Assembly (NCBI RefSeq): GCF_024198175.1
Contig: NZ_JAJVKV010000006.1
Span: 434,001 to 498,000 of the forward strand
Source of the DNA: Pyxidicoccus xibeiensis
Lineage (GTDB): Bacteria > Myxococcota > Myxococcia > Myxococcales > Myxococcaceae
Direction of reading: 5' to 3'
Length of the DNA: 64,000 nt
Shown here: positions 36,308 to 44,959 of the stretch, piece by piece
Position numbering within the stretch: the first letter of the stretch is position 1
How the letters are laid out: every line of letters begins with the position of its first letter
Program-made: the position numbers and the translations under genes
Notes under the pieces: generated by a model
Seen by the model: the letters and a program-made list of their open reading frames with translations, nothing else
What the model was told of the DNA's origin: nothing
Database searches by the model: none

Positions 36308-37350
36308 TTCTTCAGGCCCTCCCGGATGGCCTGCCCCAGGTTGTTGGCCACCACCTTCGCCGCCACCTTGCCCGCGTTGGCGATGGCCCGCGACTTGGAG
36401 CGACCGTGCGCCTTGATGAAGATTTTATCGAACCCCAGAATCGGCGCGCCGCCGTACTGGTTCCAGTCGGTGATGTCCTTGATGCGCTGGATGCCGCTGG
36501 ACAGCATGGCCAGGCCCGCGCGCCAGCGCAGGCTCTCCTTGTAGGCGTACTGGGCCAGCTCCACGACGGTGTCGTGCACGCCCTCCAGCATCTTCAGGCA
36601 CACGTTGCCGGTGAAGCCGTCGGTGACGATGACGTCCGCGGTGCCCTTCGGGATGTCGATGCCCTCCACGTTGCCGATGAAGTTGATGTCACCCAGCGAC
36701 GACAGCCGCGAGTGCGCCTCCACCACCCGGGGCGGGCCCTTCTGCGGCTCCACGCCGTTGGACAGGAGCGCCACCTTGGGCCGGTCGTTCTTGGAGATGA
36801 TGCGCGCATAGGCGGAGCCCATGACGGCGAACGTCACCAGGTCATCCGCCGTGGCCTCCACCGTGGCGCCCACGTCGAGGATGAGGGAGAACGGGTCCTC
36901 CTTCGCGCCCCGCACCGAGCGCGTCGGGTACACCGTGGCCAGCGCCGCGCGGCGCACGCCGGGGATGAGCTTGAAGTGCCGCGCGCACGCCAGCACGCCC
37001 GCCCCCGTGTTGCCCGCGGACACCAGCGCGTCGGCCTCGCCCTCGGCCACCAGCCGCGCCGCCACCGCGACGGAGGCGTTCGGCTTGCGCGCCAGCGCCT
37101 CGCCCGGCTTCTCGTCCATACCGACGAAGTCCGCCGCGTGCTGCACGGAGATGCGCTCGCCGTTGTGCTTCGTCTCCGCCAGCGCCTCGTCGATGAGGGT
37201 GCGGTCCCCCACCAGGAGCGTGTGGATGTGGGGGGACTCCAGCGACAGCATCGCCGCCCCGCGCACCACCTCCGCCGGGCCGTGGTCCGTCCCCATGACA
37301 TCGAATGCAATCGTCACCGGCTGCGGCTGCGTCCCCACCATGGCCTCCAT
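36304..37350 (-). CDS. plsX: PlsX-type phosphate acyltransferase
   Basis: A 348-residue enzyme of the PlsX family, which converts acyl-ACP to acyl-phosphate for PlsY. Visible family features are TIAFDVMGTDHGP, SAGNTGA, GVRRAALATVYP, LLSNGVEPQKG, GNVEGIDI and VTDGFTGNVCLK. The N-terminal motif reads DVMGTDHGP, where most PlsX proteins have DAMGGDxGP. It is not beside fabH or rpmF as is common; it sits between an MFS gene (1 bp upstream) and the HAD gene (overlapping). It may therefore be a second copy. The start MEAMVGT is used; MVGTQ three codons on is possible. Confidence 0.9.
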   Translation of the reverse strand: MEAMVGTQPQPVTIAFDVMGTDHGPAEVVRGAAMLSLESPHIHTLLVGDRTLIDEALAETKHNGERISVQHAADFVGMDEKPGEALARKPNASVAVAARLVAEGEADALVSAGNTGAGVLACARHFKLIPGVRRAALATVYPTRSVRGAKEDPFSLILDVGATVEATADDLVTFAVMGSAYARIISKNDRPKVALLSNGVEPQKGPPRVVEAHSRLSSLGDINFIGNVEGIDIPKGTADVIVTDGFTGNVCLKMLEGVHDTVVELAQYAYKESLRWRAGLAMLSSGIQRIKDITDWNQYGGAPILGFDKIFIKAHGRSKSRAIANAGKVAAKVVANNLGQAIREGLKK

Positions 37351-37351
37351 C

Positions 37352-38638
37352 TTAGGACCTTTGCTCGGCCCCCGCGCCTGCCAATCTCGACTGGGCCACC
37401 AGGGACAGCGCCAACACCCCGGCCAGCCCCACCATCAACGCCGCCGTCCCATACGGCGCCCCCGGCCCCAAGCGGGTGAAGAGCCACCCGCCCAGCGCCG
37501 GCCCCACAATCCGCCCCAGCGAGCCGAAGGCCTGGTACGCCCCCAGCACCGCCCCCTGCCGCTCCGGCGGAGCATGCAGGGATACCAGGGCGGACAGACA
37601 CGGGTTCACCAGCGCCGAGCCCACCGCCAACAGGCCCATCACCGGAAAGAGCCATGAGTAGGTCGGCGCCACCGGCATCAGTGAAAGCCCCACCGCCGTC
37701 AGGCCGAGCCCCACCGTGGCCAGCAGGGCCTCGCGCCCCGGCCTGCCGTCCGTCCCGCCGACCAGCCGCCGCACCAGCCCGCCCTGCACCAGCGCGGACA
37801 GCACGCCCACCGTGGCGAACAGCCAGCCCGCCCTCAGGCTCGCCTCGCGCAGCACCGCCGCGTCCGGCAGCGCCGCCTGGAGGAACAGCCCGCCCTCCTT
37901 CAGCGGCACCGGCCCGGACGACAGGAACTTCGTCAACAGGAAGACGGAGAACGTCCCCTCCATCTGCGCGAAGGCCGTGGTGAACACCAGCATCAGCACC
38001 AGGCAGCGCCCCACCACCGGCAGCGTCAGCGCCAGCGAGGCGCCCTTGAGCGTGCGCGCATGGCCCGAGCCCGGGGCGTCCTTGCGCCGCGTCTCCGGGA
38101 GGAAGAGGAAGGTGCAGGTGAGGTTGAGCGCCACCAGCCCCGCGGCGAACAGGCCGATGGCGAGGTTGCCGCCCCACGCCCCCAGGAAGCCTCCCAGGGC
38201 CGGCCCCAGCACGAAGCCCAGCCCGAAGGCCGCGCCGATGATGCCCATGCCCCGGGCCCGGTCCTTGGCCGTGGTGATGTCCGCGACGACGGCCTGCGCG
38301 GTGGCGATGTTGCCCCCGGACACCCCGTCGATGACGCGCGCCAGGAACAGCAGCGGCAGCGACTGGGCGAAGGCGAACAGCAGGTAGCCCGCCAGCGAGC
38401 CCACCTGGCTGAGCAGCAGCACCGGCCGGCGGCCGTACCTGTCACTCAGCCGGCCCAGCACGGGCGCCGCCACCAGCTGCATCAACGAATAGACGGAGAT
38501 CAGCAGCCCCACCGTGAAGGGCGAGGCGCCGAACTTCACTCCGTACACGCCCAGCTGCGGAATCAGGATGCCGAACCCGATGAGGTCCAGCGTGACGATT
38601 CCGAAGACGACGCGCAGTGACGCCGCCCGCCTCACCAC
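37352..38638 (-). CDS. MFS transporter (TetA-like)
   Basis: A 428-residue 12-TM transporter. Motif A between TM2 and TM3 is intact (LGRLSDRYGRRPVLL), and the N-terminal SLRVVFGIVTLDLIGFGILIP is typical of the multidrug/tetracycline group. No ATG fits; the start is taken as the GTG at 38638, 6 nt after AAGGGG. The open frame continues upstream through a strong terminator, so the longer version is not real. The stop is one base before plsX, and the three genes MFS-plsX-HAD look like one operon. It probably exports a drug or metabolite. Confidence 0.9.
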   Translation of the reverse strand: MVRRAASLRVVFGIVTLDLIGFGILIPQLGVYGVKFGASPFTVGLLISVYSLMQLVAAPVLGRLSDRYGRRPVLLLSQVGSLAGYLLFAFAQSLPLLFLARVIDGVSGGNIATAQAVVADITTAKDRARGMGIIGAAFGLGFVLGPALGGFLGAWGGNLAIGLFAAGLVALNLTCTFLFLPETRRKDAPGSGHARTLKGASLALTLPVVGRCLVLMLVFTTAFAQMEGTFSVFLLTKFLSSGPVPLKEGGLFLQAALPDAAVLREASLRAGWLFATVGVLSALVQGGLVRRLVGGTDGRPGREALLATVGLGLTAVGLSLMPVAPTYSWLFPVMGLLAVGSALVNPCLSALVSLHAPPERQGAVLGAYQAFGSLGRIVGPALGGWLFTRLGPGAPYGTAALMVGLAGVLALSLVAQSRLAGAGAEQRS

Positions 38639-38656
38639 CAGGTGCCCCTTCCTTCC

Positions 38657-38701
38657 AAAAAAGAAAACCGCCGGGAGCGCGGAAGATAGCGCCCCCAGCG
38701 G
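38657..38701 (-). terminator. Rho-independent terminator after gltC
   Basis: On the minus strand a 13-bp stem (38701-38689 with 38680-38668, including two G-U pairs) with an 8-nt loop is followed at once by TTTTCTTTTTT (38667-38657). It lies 39 bp after the gltC stop and just before the MFS start, and cleanly separates the two operons. It is the best terminator in the window. Confidence 0.9.
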
Positions 38702-38739
38702 TCGTCCGGGTGGAGAAGTCCTCGCCCCCTGGGCGGTTG

Positions 38740-40782
38740 CTACATCGCCTCGGCGGACTGGACGTTCCGGTTGGCGGTGTCCCGCTCGATGCAGCCCTTG
38801 GTCAGCGTGTACTGGTAGGTGCCCAGCTCGTCGCGCCAGTACTCGCCCTCGTAGGGCCAGTAGAGCTGGTCGTCGGAGACGGCCACCGAGTACTTGTACT
38901 TCTTGACGATGGCCGTGCGGCCGCCCGCCTTGAGCTGCTCCTCGAGGAACTCCTTCTCCTTCGTCGTCGTCTCGAACTTGATGCGCAGGCCGTTGGCCAA
39001 GAGCTGCTTGAGCGCCACGAGCTCCGTCTCCAGCTTGCCCTTGGCCATGATGCCCGCCTTGGAGATGAGGCCGGTGCGCTGCACCTTCAGCTCCTCCAGC
39101 AGCGTCTTGCTCAGGTCCGAGTACTTGAAGGTGTCCGCCCGGTTGGCGAAGGCGTCCATCTCCCCCTCGAGCTCGAGGATGGAGTCGTTCGTCTTGCGCA
39201 GGTCCTGGTCCGTCAGGGCCAGCCGGAGGATGCGCTCCAGGATGAGGTCCGTCTCGTTCTTCTCCAGGCCGTCCTTGTTCTTCTTCTGCACCTCGGCGAG
39301 CACCGAGTAGTACTCCCCGGCGTCCATGTTCTTCTTCACCAGCGACTCCAGCTGGTCGTGCACCGGCAGGTAGGTGCGCTCGAAGTCCTGGAGGATGAGG
39401 TTGGACTCCCGGTAGCGGCAGTTCTCGTAATAGATGACCGCCTTCAGGATGAGCGCCTCGGGGAAGTACTCGTCGCGGAAGAAGGGCGAGGACAGCGTAA
39501 TCAGGTTGCCCAGCGCCTGCTCGAACTGGCCCACGCGGTAGTTGGCCCAGGAGGCCTCGAAGAGGGACTCCAGCCACTGCGTGTTCCCGCGCTCCACCTT
39601 GCCCAGGTAGAACAGGGCGAAGCGGTTCTGCTGCATGCCGTAGTGCGTGCGGGCCAGCTGCATGAAGGCCAGCTCGCGCAGCGACTTGTCCAGCTTCGTC
39701 TGCTCGGCGGACTTGCCAGCCATGGGCCGGGTGAGGCGGACGACCTCCTTCATCGCCTCGATGGCCGCCAGCATGTCCCCGTTGCCGCGCTTGGCCGCCG
39801 CGTCCTTCTGCCGGCTGCCGTTGCGGAAGGAGGACAGGCCCTCGAGGTACTTCGCGCGCGGGTAGAACGGGTCATTGCGCGGAATGGACAGCGCCAGGCG
39901 CTTCACTTCCGAGAAGCTCTTGTCCGCGTCCGCCGGCTGGCCCACCTGGTCCAGCGCCCGGCCGCGCACGAAGTGGTAGCGCGCCAGCAGGTAGCGGAAC
40001 TCGTTGCGGTACTTCTCAGGGAACTCCTGGTTCGCGTGGCGGGCAATCTCGTCGAGGATGACCGTCTCGTTCTTCGTCTTGCGGCTGATGAAGAAGAGCC
40101 ACTCGAGGCTCGTCTTGAAGAACTTGGTGGACGGGCCCAGCGACAGCAGCTTGGAGAACTCGCCCAGGGACGAGTGGTACATGCCCATGCGGTAGAGCGA
40201 CTTGGCCAGGACGTAGCGCGCCTCGGTGTGCAGGCCCGCCAGCTTCGCGTCGCCCAAGAGCTCGTGCGCCGCCATGGCGGCCTTCTCGTACTCGTCGTTC
40301 TTGAAGAGGCTGACGGCCACGTCCAGCCGCTGGCGGTCCGCCGTCTTGCCGGAGACGTCCACCGCGTCGAAGGACATGGTGGGCGCGGCCGGCTTCTTGG
40401 CGTCGCTCGTCAGGTCCAGCCCCAGGCCGGGGTTGGAGGCACCGGCGCTCGCCGGAGGCGAGGCGGGCGTCGGGGCGGGCGCGGTGGCGGCGGGCTGCTC
40501 GGCCACGGCGGGCGCCGTGCTCCCGGTGACGGCCTCGGCCGGCGCGGGCGCCGGGCTCTCGGTGGCGGCCGTCGGGTCCTCCTCGGGGGCCGCCGCGGGG
40601 GTGGCCGCCTTGCCCTTGCCCTTGCGGGTGGGCTTCTTCTTCTTGCTGGCGGCGCCCTTCTTCTTCTTCTTGGACTGGGCGCCGAGGTCCAGGCCCTCGA
40701 AGCTCTGGGCGTAGGTAGGGGCCGTCCACGCGAGCGCGAGCCCGAGGACGGCGACACGGATGAGCCGGAAGGAGCGGATCAT
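38740..40782 (-). CDS. gltC: Gliding motility protein GltC (periplasmic TPR protein)
   Basis: A 680-residue exported protein: signal peptide MIRSFRLIRVAVLGLALAW ending near TYAQ, then a Lys-rich segment (SKKKKKGAASKKKK), an Ala/Pro linker to about residue 150, and a long helical TPR-type region (for example DVAVSLFKNDEYEKAAMAAHELL, RYVLAKSLYRMGMYHSSLGEFSKLL, ARYHFVRGRALDQVGQPADAD). It lies third in a run of two barrel genes and this TPR gene, the known order gltA-gltB-gltC of the Glt gliding complex in M. xanthus, where GltC is periplasmic and supports the outer-membrane module. Its start overlaps the gltB stop (ATGA). Terminator directly downstream. Confidence 0.88.
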   Translation of the reverse strand: MIRSFRLIRVAVLGLALAWTAPTYAQSFEGLDLGAQSKKKKKGAASKKKKPTRKGKGKAATPAAAPEEDPTAATESPAPAPAEAVTGSTAPAVAEQPAATAPAPTPASPPASAGASNPGLGLDLTSDAKKPAAPTMSFDAVDVSGKTADRQRLDVAVSLFKNDEYEKAAMAAHELLGDAKLAGLHTEARYVLAKSLYRMGMYHSSLGEFSKLLSLGPSTKFFKTSLEWLFFISRKTKNETVILDEIARHANQEFPEKYRNEFRYLLARYHFVRGRALDQVGQPADADKSFSEVKRLALSIPRNDPFYPRAKYLEGLSSFRNGSRQKDAAAKRGNGDMLAAIEAMKEVVRLTRPMAGKSAEQTKLDKSLRELAFMQLARTHYGMQQNRFALFYLGKVERGNTQWLESLFEASWANYRVGQFEQALGNLITLSSPFFRDEYFPEALILKAVIYYENCRYRESNLILQDFERTYLPVHDQLESLVKKNMDAGEYYSVLAEVQKKNKDGLEKNETDLILERILRLALTDQDLRKTNDSILELEGEMDAFANRADTFKYSDLSKTLLEELKVQRTGLISKAGIMAKGKLETELVALKQLLANGLRIKFETTTKEKEFLEEQLKAGGRTAIVKKYKYSVAVSDDQLYWPYEGEYWRDELGTYQYTLTKGCIERDTANRNVQSAEAM

Positions 40783-41555
40783 GACTCGGAGCCGTTGAGG
40801 AAGAAGAAGGAGACGCCCAGCTCGAACAGGAGCTGGTTGCGCAGGTAGCTGTCGGTGGTGCGGCTCTTCTCCACGTAGATGAGGTCACGCACCTCGGTGC
40901 GCAGCGTCACCCAGCGGTTGAAGAAGAAGCGCGCGCCGACGCCCACGTTGCCGCCGCCGGTGAGGTAGTTCTTCGCGCCGGTGGGGGTGCTCAGCTCCGG
41001 CCCGCGGTACTGCACCACGGAGGCGCCCGCGATGCCGTACAGGTCGAAGCTGACGAACTTCTCCGCCAGCAGCGACAGCTTGCCGTAGATGGGCGCCCAC
41101 TGGACGTCCGCGCCACCCAGCAGCTTGAGCTGGCCCGGGGCCTGCCCATCCAGCTGGTTCAGGGTGGGCGAGCCGCAGCCGCGCGTGTCGCCCGCACCCG
41201 AGTCACCGAAGGTGCAGATCTGCGCGGCGCCGGCCACGGCGTTCACCGCGTAGCCCAGGCGCAGGCTGACGCCGAGCGTCTCCAGCGGGTGGTACGTCAG
41301 CGTGCCGCCGAAGATGTACTTGCTGAAGAACGCGTCGCGCAGCGACAGCGTGGCGGACGGGCTGAACTCGAAACGCCCCTTCTTGAGGAAGAGGTGCCCG
41401 GAGACGGGGCGCACGCGCTCGCGCAGCGGCCCGAGCCGGTCCTTGTCCACCTCGGACACGTCGCCGGCCTCCTCCTCCTCGGAGGTGGACTGCGCGTGGC
41501 CCAGGACGGGCGCGACGAGGCACAGGGCCAGGAGCAGACGGAGTGCCAGCTTCAT
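40779..41555 (-). CDS. gltB: Gliding motility outer-membrane barrel GltB
   Basis: A 258-residue protein with signal peptide MKLALRLLLALCLVAPVLGHAQ and an acidic stretch (STSEEEEAGD) before the barrel. Strands include KKGRFEFSPSATLSLRDAFFSKY, GGADVQWAPIYGKLSLLAEKF and the terminal LLFELGVSFFFL. It is clearly paralogous to the preceding gene product: compare RKAGRFELTPLISISVNDPFYSK and GDVEWSPLYGKVAFL. Position and type fit GltB. It overlaps both neighbours by 4 bp, so gltA, gltB and gltC are translationally coupled. Confidence 0.85.
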   Translation of the reverse strand: MKLALRLLLALCLVAPVLGHAQSTSEEEEAGDVSEVDKDRLGPLRERVRPVSGHLFLKKGRFEFSPSATLSLRDAFFSKYIFGGTLTYHPLETLGVSLRLGYAVNAVAGAAQICTFGDSGAGDTRGCGSPTLNQLDGQAPGQLKLLGGADVQWAPIYGKLSLLAEKFVSFDLYGIAGASVVQYRGPELSTPTGAKNYLTGGGNVGVGARFFFNRWVTLRTEVRDLIYVEKSRTTDSYLRNQLLFELGVSFFFLNGSES

Positions 41556-42376
41556 TCCGCGTCCCTCCCCGTGGAGCTGAAGGGCAGGAACAGCGAGATG
41601 CCCGCGTTGAGCGTCATGACGTTCTGGATGGCGCCCTTGCTGCTGCCCAGGGGCTGATCCACATAGGAGGTGTTGATGAGGGCCACGTTCACGGCGATGT
41701 AGTCCTTCGCCACGAAGCGCATGCCCAGGCCCAGGTCGGCGGCCGGGTTGAGGCCGCGGTCGGGCAGCGCCGAGGTCTCCGTCTGCACCACGCCCGCCCC
41801 CGCCAGCAGGTAGCCGTCGAAGTGGAGGATGGAGTTGAGGAAGGCCACCTTGCCGTACAGCGGGCTCCACTCCACGTCGCCCATGGCCGACCACTCGGGC
41901 ACCGAGTTGTAGATCTTGCTGTTGAACGTCCGCTTGGCGGTGCGCACGTCGTCGGACGGCACGACCTGCATCACGGAGGCGCGGGCGGCGATGGCCAGCG
42001 TGTCCGCCAGGTACCAGGCGCCGCGCAGCGACGCGCCCACCTTGGAGTAGAACGGATCATTCACCGAGATGCTGATGAGCGGCGTCAGCTCGAAGCGCCC
42101 GGCCTTTCGGTAGACCTTGCGCTGCACGCTCTTCACCCGGTCCTCCTGGGTGATGTCCGTCAGGGGCGGCAGGGCCTCCAGCTCGGGTGTGGCCTCCGCC
42201 GGGGCAGCGGCCACGGCGGGCGTGGCCTCCTCGGCGGGGGGCGCGGTGGGAGTTTCTTCAGAGGACGTCTGGGCCGGGGACTCTTCCGTCAGGTCGAGTC
42301 CCATGCCTTCCTGGCTCTGCGCGGATGCCAGCGTCGGCACCAGACACAGGGCGAGCAGCAACTTGGGGCGGTTCAA
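41552..42376 (-). CDS. gltA: Gliding motility outer-membrane barrel GltA
   Basis: A 274-residue protein. The start is taken as a TTG at 42376 (TTG AAC CGC CCC), which gives a clean signal peptide LNRPKLLLALCLVPTLASAQ with GGAG 9 nt upstream; an ATG at 42433 would put an unlikely polar stretch before it. A Glu/Ala/Pro-rich segment of about 70 residues leads to the barrel. The barrel is paralogous to GltB. GltA and GltB are porin-like members of the outer-membrane gliding platform. The 271-bp divergent region to gltK should hold both promoters; I see no clear boxes. Confidence 0.83.
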   Translation of the reverse strand: MNRPKLLLALCLVPTLASAQSQEGMGLDLTEESPAQTSSEETPTAPPAEEATPAVAAAPAEATPELEALPPLTDITQEDRVKSVQRKVYRKAGRFELTPLISISVNDPFYSKVGASLRGAWYLADTLAIAARASVMQVVPSDDVRTAKRTFNSKIYNSVPEWSAMGDVEWSPLYGKVAFLNSILHFDGYLLAGAGVVQTETSALPDRGLNPAADLGLGMRFVAKDYIAVNVALINTSYVDQPLGSSKGAIQNVMTLNAGISLFLPFSSTGRDAE

Positions 42377-42647
42377 ATCCGGAGGCTCCGTGGAGGAGGG
42401 GGGGCGTAACTGCCACCGGGGGGTACTGCGCAACTCTCGGTTTCCGCATCCTATCGGTCACATTCCCAACCATCAACCGCCCTGCGCAAGCCTGGTTACC
42501 CTGTATCCCTCCGGTATTCCTTCACAATTCCACCCCCCCTCCTGTGGTACCGGGGGCGTTGGCCTTCCGGGGTGCTGTGTTACCCTTCCGGGCACTGTGC
42601 GGGCCCCGCGGTCCCGCGCCCCCCAATCCCCCCTTTGTAGAGGTGTC

Positions 42648-43193
42648 ATGAAGATGTCCGTGCGAACCGCCCTCCTGATGTCCGCCTCGCTGCTGCTGGG
42701 TGGCTGTGAAGTGGCCAGCGAGATTGGCAAGGAGTGCACCCTGGTGCGCAAGGCGACCGCCGAGGAGGAAGTGACCTTCGGCAAGAAGTTCAGGCCCATC
42801 CTCCAGGGCGAGGTGGCGCCCAACCAGGACGTCATCTCCTTTGGCTCCATCGAGTGCGAGGACCTCGTCTGCGTGCGCGACGCGGACGTGCCCTTCGAGA
42901 TGATGCAGAACCCGGAGGACCCGGAGGGCCCGCAGATCATCAACCGCGGCGCCGAGGCCAAGGGCTACTGCAGCAAGGAGTGCGTGGAGGGCTCCAACGC
43001 GTGCGAGGTGAAGGACACCAGCGGCGTGCTGGAGGGCCTGCCCCAGCGGATGACGTGCCGCTCGCTGCTGCTGGACCAGGACACCCTGGAGGCGCTGCGC
43101 TCCTCGGACGAGGCCTTCTACCGGCGGACGTTCGGCGAGAACAACTCGCCCTTCTTCTGCGCCGGGACGCCCGCCTCCGCGCAGGGCAACTGA
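42648..43193 (+). CDS. gltK: Gliding motility lipoprotein GltK (CglC)
   Basis: A 181-residue lipoprotein with lipobox LLLGGC (Cys20). Residue +2 is Glu, not Asp, consistent with outer-membrane sorting. The mature part has many cysteines in pairs (KECTL, IECEDLVCV, GYCSKECV, ACEV, MTCRS, FFCAG), suggesting a disulfide-rich fold. In M. xanthus the lipoprotein gene next to gltABC is gltK, the locus also defined as the contact-stimulated motility gene cglC; the assignment here is by position, type and memory. The start follows AGAGGT. The VWA gene follows 86 bp later. Confidence 0.8.
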   Translation: MKMSVRTALLMSASLLLGGCEVASEIGKECTLVRKATAEEEVTFGKKFRPILQGEVAPNQDVISFGSIECEDLVCVRDADVPFEMMQNPEDPEGPQIINRGAEAKGYCSKECVEGSNACEVKDTSGVLEGLPQRMTCRSLLLDQDTLEALRSSDEAFYRRTFGENNSPFFCAGTPASAQGN

Positions 43194-43202
43194 CACTTTC
43201 GA

Positions 43203-43229
43203 GCGCGGAGGGTAGACCTTTTTCCGCGC
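43203..43229 (+). terminator. Weak hairpin after gltK
   Basis: GCGCGGA (43203-43209) and TCCGCGC (43223-43229) are a perfect inverted repeat 9 bp past the gltK stop, with an inner GG/CC pair and a T-run inside rather than after the stem. It may attenuate read-through into the VWA gene. Confidence 0.3.
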
Positions 43230-43279
43230 CTCGTTCGTAAAGGCAGGGCCCGCGTCACCAGCGCAAGGAGCCCTGCCCC

Positions 43280-44713
43280 ATGAACCGAACGGTCCTCTTC
43301 CTCAGTCTGGCCGGCGGCCTCGCCCTCACCGCCCTGGTGCTGGGGCTGCCCCACGTGGGCTCCCCGCCGCCCGCGGTGGTTCCCCGCGTGACGGAGCCGG
43401 CCGTGGTGCCCCCGCCGCCCCCGTCGAGCGTGGTGACGGGGGCGCCCGGCTCCATCAGCCTGACGAGCCGCCTGTCGCACCCGTACATCCCCGCGGGCAC
43501 GTCCGAGGTCTTCGCCACGGTGGACCTGGCGGGGGCCGAGGTGCCCGGGGCGATGCGCAGCCCCGTCAACCTGGCGCTGGTCATCGACCGCTCGGGCTCC
43601 ATGAGCGGCTACAAGCTGGCCCAGGCGAAGCAGGCGGCGCGGCACCTGGTGACGCTCCTGCGCAACGAGGACCGGCTGGCCATCGTCCACTATGGCTCGG
43701 ACGTGAAGAGCCTGCCGTCGCTGGCGGCCACGCCCGGCAACCGCGAGCGGATGCTCCAGTACATCGACGGCATCTGGGACGAGGGCGGCACCAACATCAG
43801 CGCGGGCCTGTCCGCCGGCCGCTTCCAGCTCACGTCCGCGCAGGGGGGCCACACCATCCACCGCCTCATCCTGATGAGCGACGGCCAGCCCACCGAGGGC
43901 ATCACCGACGACGAGGGCCTGACGCAGCAGGCCCGGGAGCTGCGCGCGGCCGGCATCACGTTGAGCGCCATCGGCGTGGGCACCGACTTCAACGAGGACC
44001 TGATGCAGGGCTTCGCGGAGTACGGCGCGGGCGCGTACGGCTTCCTGGAAGACGCGGGCCAGCTGGCCACCCTCTTCCAGAAGGACTTGCAGCAGGCCAC
44101 CACCTCCGTGGCGCACCACGTGACGCTGAACTTCACGCTGCCGCCGGGCACGTCGCTGGGCGAGGTGCTGGGCTACCGCGCCACCCAGTCCGGCGACACG
44201 GTGCAGGTGGCGCTGCCGGACTTCTCCTCGGGCCAGGTGGAGCGCGTGGTGGTGCGGCTGAACGTCACCGACACCACGGTGGGCCGCACGGTGCCGGTGA
44301 CGGGGGTGCGGCTGGCGTACACGGACCTCATCCGCAACGCGGCCGTGCAGAACGGAATCTGGCTGAGCGCGGTGGTGACGGACCGCGACGAGGAGGTGCT
44401 GGCCCGGCAGGACAAGGAGGCCACGGTGTACGCGGCGCGAGCGCGCGGCGCCGCCAACATGCAGCGGGCCGCCGAGGCCCTGCGTGAGGGCCGCAAGGAC
44501 GAGGCGAAGGGCTACCTCCAGCAGAACCAGGCCCTCTTCCACGAGACGAGCGCCGTGGCCGGCGCCGCCGCGGTGGCCGCCGACATGGCCGAGCAGCAGG
44601 CCACCCTCGACGAGTACGACAGCGCCGACAGCGAGGAGGCCACCCGCGCCGCCGTGAAGAAGAGCAAGGTGAAGGCCCTCAAGAGCTTCGGGAAGATGGG
44701 CTCCACCTACTAG
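43280..44713 (+). CDS. von Willebrand factor A domain protein beside the glt cluster
   Basis: A 477-residue protein with an N-terminal hydrophobic segment (VLFLSLAGGLALTALVLGL), either an uncleaved anchor or a signal peptide, then a Pro-rich linker. The VWA domain spans about 95-270: MIDAS residues Asp103, Ser105 and Ser107 (IDRSGSMSG), GGTNISAGL and LMSDGQPTEG are intact, so divalent-metal-dependent protein binding is likely. The rest contains a beta domain and a C-terminal helical, basic tail (AVKKSKVKALKSF). No lipobox is seen. The gliding adhesin CglB is also a VWA protein, but it is encoded elsewhere in M. xanthus. Position next to gltK makes a motility or surface-adhesion role worth testing. 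Confidence 0.85.
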   Translation: MNRTVLFLSLAGGLALTALVLGLPHVGSPPPAVVPRVTEPAVVPPPPPSSVVTGAPGSISLTSRLSHPYIPAGTSEVFATVDLAGAEVPGAMRSPVNLALVIDRSGSMSGYKLAQAKQAARHLVTLLRNEDRLAIVHYGSDVKSLPSLAATPGNRERMLQYIDGIWDEGGTNISAGLSAGRFQLTSAQGGHTIHRLILMSDGQPTEGITDDEGLTQQARELRAAGITLSAIGVGTDFNEDLMQGFAEYGAGAYGFLEDAGQLATLFQKDLQQATTSVAHHVTLNFTLPPGTSLGEVLGYRATQSGDTVQVALPDFSSGQVERVVVRLNVTDTTVGRTVPVTGVRLAYTDLIRNAAVQNGIWLSAVVTDRDEEVLARQDKEATVYAARARGAANMQRAAEALREGRKDEAKGYLQQNQALFHETSAVAGAAAVAADMAEQQATLDEYDSADSEEATRAAVKKSKVKALKSFGKMGSTY

Positions 44714-44742
44714 CTCCCTCCAGCCACGGTGCAGGCACCCGC

Positions 44743-44775
44743 CGGGCGGCGCCCTCCACTTCCGGGGCCCGCCCG
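44743..44775 (+). terminator. Hairpin after the VWA gene
   Basis: CGGGCGG (44743-44749) pairs with CCGCCCG (44769-44775), followed by GTTCGGTTT. It lies 29 bp past the VWA stop and before the purE promoter, so it probably ends the gltK-VWA transcript. Confidence 0.45.
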
Positions 44776-44879
44776 GTTCGGTTTCCGGAGTGCTGCGCCA
44801 GGGTGCTCCGCCGGGGGGCAGGCGGGTGGGCGGGAGGGGCCCGGTGGGTGGGCATGGAGCCCCTGCCCCACCTTCCGTG

Positions 44880-44909
44880 TTGACCGATGGAATCCCCCCG
44901 CCCTATCTC
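44880..44909 (+). promoter_or_regulatory. purEK promoter
   Basis: TTGACC (44880-44885), 18-bp spacer, TATCTC (44904-44909), about 50 bp before the purE ATG. No PurR-like palindrome was noticed. Confidence 0.5.
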
Positions 44910-44959
44910 CGCGTTTCTCCCGCCTTCGGCTGGAGAGCGCACGGAGGCGCGCACACCAC

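Noticed and set aside
38639-39577. N-terminal extension of the MFS frame into gltC
   Set aside because: It runs through a strong rho-independent terminator and is antisense-like in composition; 12 TMs are complete from the GTG start.
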